DNA of 64,000 nucleotides from positions 337,560 to 401,559 of the forward strand of contig NZ_QMFB01000005.1 of NCBI RefSeq assembly GCF_003285015.1. Direction: 5' to 3'. Source of the DNA: Paenibacillus contaminans (GTDB lineage: Bacteria > Bacillota > Bacilli > Paenibacillales > NBRC-103111). Made by a program: the position numbers and the translations under genes. Below, one piece after another: positions 61,100 through 64,000 of the stretch; the stretch's first letter is position 1, and every line of letters starts with the position of its first letter. The notes under the pieces were generated by a model. The model did not search any database. It was given only the letters and a program-made list of their open reading frames with translations, and had not been told where the DNA came from.

Positions 61100-61651
61100 T
61101 TATTGAATAACTCCGCACGCTATCCGCGCTCCGGAGTTTCCGGCCGGATCGGTTTTGTAATCGTCCGGATCTTGGTGAATAACGAGGGACGTGCCTCCGT
61201 CCTTAAGCAGCGAATTCGGCTTGCCTTTGGCAAGCGTCACATGTTTGTCGACAAATTCGCCTTTCGCGATTCCATCCGGTCCGGCCTCGAGGTTCAGCAT
61301 ATCGCCGGCATGCGGTCCCTTCGGATTTTCGAAGCCGTGCTTCTTGCCTTCCGGATTCAGATGGGCGCCCGCCGTAGTAAATTCGGCCGGATCGCATTTG
61401 CCGTTCTCATGAATATGGAAGCCATGCTTGCCTGGAGACAGCTTCGACGCTTCGATGACGATATGTACGCCGTCCGTCTTCTCGGTAATCAGCGCTTTTC
61501 CGATCGGTTCGCCTTTCGCATTGATGAGACTGACGTTAACCGCTCCTCCGCCCGAATCCATGCGCCCGGCCGTTTCCTTCGCCGCGCCGCAGCCCGATAA
61601 TACCGTACCCGCAAGCAGCAGAAGCCCTGCCGCCAAATTTGCTCTGTTCAT
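61100..61651 (-). CDS. sodC: Cu/Zn superoxide dismutase lipoprotein
   Basis: 183 residues with a lipoprotein signal (LLAGTVLSGCG, Cys21). All copper and zinc ligands of SodC are visible: GFHIHENG (two His), AGAHLNPEGKKHG (His, His), GPHAGDMLNL (His, Asp) and LVIHQDPDDY (His). The disulfide cysteines are also present (GKCDP, ARIACGV). Catalytically competent by motif, unlike the copper-ligand-deficient YojM of B. subtilis. Surface-anchored defence against external superoxide. ATG follows GCGGAGGGTGTTGT. Confidence 0.95.
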   Translation of the reverse strand: MNRANLAAGLLLLAGTVLSGCGAAKETAGRMDSGGGAVNVSLINAKGEPIGKALITEKTDGVHIVIEASKLSPGKHGFHIHENGKCDPAEFTTAGAHLNPEGKKHGFENPKGPHAGDMLNLEAGPDGIAKGEFVDKHVTLAKGKPNSLLKDGGTSLVIHQDPDDYKTDPAGNSGARIACGVIQ

Positions 61652-61858
61652 ACAACACCCTCCGCGCTTATAAATGCCTCATCCCACTCCATACAGGATT
61701 GGCAATTTGCTCCGAAGGTAAACATAAAGCGACATATGCCGACAAATAAAAAACCGTCTTCCCTCAACGGCGAGCGAATCATGGATACGTGCCGACCAGC
61801 TGTCGAAAACGCTCTAGCATGCGGTCGACCGACCGCCGTCATACAGCGCAGCGAAAGG

Positions 61859-63457
61859 TCAATCCGCAAACCAAGCGGATGCCTTGTTCATAACCGCCGC
61901 CATTTGCGCGCGCGTCATTTGTCCGTTCGGCCGAAACGTTCCGTCCGGGAAACCTTCAAGGATGCCTTTTTCCGTCATCGCCGCAATCGCGGCATAAGAC
62001 CATTGCGCTGTCGTAACGTCGCCGAACGCGCTCTTCGCAGCCGCCGATGCGGTGATGCCGGCAACCCGCGCCAGCATCGCCGCCATTTCTTCCCGCTTGA
62101 TCGGCTGGTCAGGAGCAAATGTACGCGCCGAGGTCCCTTCTATGAGCCCCTCTTCTTTGGCAATCGCAATCTCCTTCGCCGCCCAATGGCCCGACGGAAC
62201 GTCTGCGAACGGGTTCGCCGCAGCCGGCTTTGCGGAACCGAGCCCTTTGGCTCTTACGAGTATGGCCGCAGCCTGCGCCCGCGTAAGCGGCGATTCCGGC
62301 GCGAACCGGTCATCGGCAACGCCGACCATCCATTTTTGCGCGATCATCGCCAAGACATCGTTCTGCGCCCAATGACCGATCAGATCGCGAAAATAAACGC
62401 CGTTCAGCCACATCGAAAAGTAGTCCCAAGTCGACTTGGTTTCTTGGTTCAGACTCCAGCTGCCGGCTCCCTTGAGTCCGAATTTTTGCACGAGCGTCAG
62501 TTTTTGTTGAATGGAGCGGTCATTTTCGTACCAAACGGTGTAATTCCCCGGCGCGAGCGGCGCATAGTTGACGATAAACGGAGCGTCCCCCGGCCGCACG
62601 GTAAAAGTCGCCCACGCGGATTGGGCCTTTTCGTCGTATTGTTTCGTCCCGCCAAACCGCGCGACGGCTTCCTCCGCCTTCTCGTTCGATATACCGGCGC
62701 CGCTTGTGGAGCTGCCCGCCAGCCAATACCGCCCGTAAAACGGAATGCCGAGCACAAGCTTGTCCGCCGGCGCTTTGGTCAACGCAAAACGGATCGAATT
62801 CTCCACGAACGAAAGACTTGCGACTGGCCCGGCCTCCGGAACGCCTTCATAAGTTTCGTCATATGCCATGATCATTAAGTAATCGCTTACCCGGGCAAGC
62901 TCGGCATAATCATAGGAAGCCTGCCAGCCTTCCGTCCATCCTCCGGGATTTGCCGCTACGGCAACCGAAACCTCCTTGTCCGCAGGCAGCTTCGCCCGCA
63001 GCAGCTTGACGAGATCGGTATATGCGTCGCGGTCCGCTTCCGTCACGTTTTCGATATCTACGTTGACGCCATCCAAGCCGTACTTGGCAACCGCATCCGC
63101 GATTTGCTCCGCCAGCTTAACGCGGTTATTCAAAGCGTTCCTCCCTTTGTCCCGCTCCCAATGGTTGCTGAGAAAAGGCACGACCTTCACGCCCCGTTTG
63201 TGCATTTGCTCCACAAATTCGGCATCCAGCTTATCGGTGAGCTGCAGACTGCCGTCTGCCGTCAAATCCAAAAAACTCGGAGATACGATCTGCAACGCTC
63301 CATTGCTTTGATCCACATACTGAATATAGGATTGCGTGCTGCCAAAATATAAATACGACATGTTAAGCCGCCCCGATTCGGCATCGGCCGATCCTGCGGC
63401 AAGGAGCGAAACGGCCGCAAGGCCGGCTGCCGTTATACATTGCAAGCGTCGAAGCAT
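61859..63457 (-). CDS. GH18-family protein with three S-layer homology domains
   Basis: 532 residues from the ATG at 63457; earlier in-frame starts run through a dispersed repeat. Signal peptide (to about Ala27), GH18 domain with LDGVNVDIENVT (catalytic Glu; the first Asp of D-x-x-D is Asn, as in YaaH/SleL spore-cortex enzymes) and YLMIMAYDET. Then three SLH domains (from about residue 365): FRDLIGHWAQNDVLAMIAQK, FADVPSGHWAAKEIAIAKEE and FGDVTTAQWSYAAIAAMTEK. Surface-anchored enzyme acting on chitin-like or peptidoglycan glycans. Confidence 0.93.
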   Translation of the reverse strand: MLRRLQCITAAGLAAVSLLAAGSADAESGRLNMSYLYFGSTQSYIQYVDQSNGALQIVSPSFLDLTADGSLQLTDKLDAEFVEQMHKRGVKVVPFLSNHWERDKGRNALNNRVKLAEQIADAVAKYGLDGVNVDIENVTEADRDAYTDLVKLLRAKLPADKEVSVAVAANPGGWTEGWQASYDYAELARVSDYLMIMAYDETYEGVPEAGPVASLSFVENSIRFALTKAPADKLVLGIPFYGRYWLAGSSTSGAGISNEKAEEAVARFGGTKQYDEKAQSAWATFTVRPGDAPFIVNYAPLAPGNYTVWYENDRSIQQKLTLVQKFGLKGAGSWSLNQETKSTWDYFSMWLNGVYFRDLIGHWAQNDVLAMIAQKWMVGVADDRFAPESPLTRAQAAAILVRAKGLGSAKPAAANPFADVPSGHWAAKEIAIAKEEGLIEGTSARTFAPDQPIKREEMAAMLARVAGITASAAAKSAFGDVTTAQWSYAAIAAMTEKGILEGFPDGTFRPNGQMTRAQMAAVMNKASAWFAD

Positions 63458-63736
63458 CTTTTTCGTTCCTTTCCTGAAAAAATGGGCAAGGTTAAACGGC
63501 TGCGCCGTCTTAAACGCTTTCGAAAAAGCGACTTCGTAAGCGTAAGCCTTCCTTTCATTGTGCATAATGGAAGCCTTCCAGCACAACGTGTAAAATTTGC
63601 TATTTTTGTCTAATCGGCTTTGCGGATGAATAGCATTCAGGCGGGGTCTCCATATTAAACGTATACAGTCATTTGTTGGGCACCAGCTTTATAGAATATA
63701 GCCGGGCGGGCTGCTCGCGGAAGGAGGGATCGCAGC
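63458..63736. other. promoter gap with dispersed repeat, copy C
   Basis: 63493-63546 reads taaacggctgcgccgtctta then cgaaaaagcgacttcgtaag. The first block matches 16166, the second 42190. It lies in the leader of the GH18-SLH gene. Confidence 0.6.
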
Positions 63737-64000
63737 GTGCACAACAGCATGAGCACTAAAACGATCATTTGGGCGATTTTAGCCCTTTTGGCTGCGGGCG
63801 GCTGCAGCAGCAGTCAAGAAAGGGGCGCCGGCGAAGAGGCGGCGCCGGAACGGGCCGGCGCTTATCGCGAAGCGGCCCCGGCGCCGTCAAAGGCGCCGGA
63901 GACGCCGCAACGAAGCGACGGCGGCACGGCGGCGCAGCGGCGCCAGGGCGCGTCGGCGCCAAGCGTGGCGCCGCAGGCCCGCGGCAGCGAGGCGCCGGCG
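63737..64000 (+). CDS. lipoprotein, 5' part only
   Basis: The gene runs off the right edge after 88 codons. The start is GTG at 63737, with GGAGGGAT eight bases upstream; the ATG at 63749 is too far. Signal peptide SMSTKTIIWAILALLAAGGC with a lipobox Cys24, then a long Ala/Pro/Arg/Gly-rich tether (EEAAPERAGAYREAAPAPSK ...) typical of surface lipoproteins. Extremely GC-rich compared with its surroundings. Downstream domain not visible. Confidence 0.75.
   Translation, partial: MHNSMSTKTIIWAILALLAAGGCSSSQERGAGEEAAPERAGAYREAAPAPSKAPETPQRSDGGTAAQRRQGASAPSVAPQARGSEAPA

Overview
The window reads as chromosomal DNA of a spore-forming Firmicute of the Paenibacillaceae (Paenibacillus, Cohnella and relatives). 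The grounds are a YesM/YesN-type two-component system beside LplB/LplC-type sugar permeases, S-layer-homology domains, Bacillus-type families (CsaA, GlpP, DUF1128, DUF2621, YitT, SpoIIE-type phosphatases), strong GGAGG ribosome sites with many GTG/TTG starts, and moderately high GC. No rRNA, tRNA, phage, intact insertion sequence or CRISPR array was seen. The genus is inference.

Layout. 1-177: 5' part of a DUF2500 protein. 298-12236 (all minus): a carbohydrate cassette of response regulator, sensor kinase, two permeases, binding lipoprotein, FAD-dependent oxidoreductase and a beta-propeller protein. 12335-18837: OsmC, YdeI-like protein, a divergent IF-3 paralogue, a lone ABC ATPase and a fosmidomycin-resistance-type exporter, followed by its likely GntR/FadR-type regulator. 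19847-26280 (minus): a glycerol-phosphate type operon headed by glpP, with a terminator hairpin in the leader and a phosphodiesterase plus HAD phosphatase at the end. 26559-33090: aldo/keto reductase, VanY-like peptidase, csaA, and a small ArsR regulon (SulP permease, ArsR, cysteine-rich protein). 33232-36420: two SpoIIE-type phosphatases, one intact and one with lost metal ligands. 36851-41969: small conserved proteins, TetR, YigZ, pgi, and a dehydrogenase fused to a PilZ domain. 42293-45148: a membrane protein with two mini-proteins sharing a C-terminal motif, and a small lipoprotein operon. 45467-52988: a second sugar locus (Gfo/Idh dehydrogenase, AraC regulator, GH78-type glycosidase, glycosidase-like protein). 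53472-64000: ppnP, tkt, purU, nfo, DUF2621 and PspC proteins, coiled-coil protein, sodC, an S-layer-anchored GH18 protein and the start of a lipoprotein.

The most striking non-gene feature is the density of unrelated intergenic repeats. They include a 51-bp hairpin array with paired (compensatory) arm changes (47787-48487), about 45 copies of a 15-bp unit (12829-13511), a 72-bp array (13700-14225), an alternating 80-bp array (36576-36850), a GGGTTT tract (43712-43890), a dispersed 210-bp element present twice, and a 238-bp MITE-like element. The best candidates for new biology are the PilZ-dehydrogenase fusion, the covarying hairpin array, the three-promoter ArsR regulon with a shared -35 box, and the phosphatase/pseudophosphatase pair.
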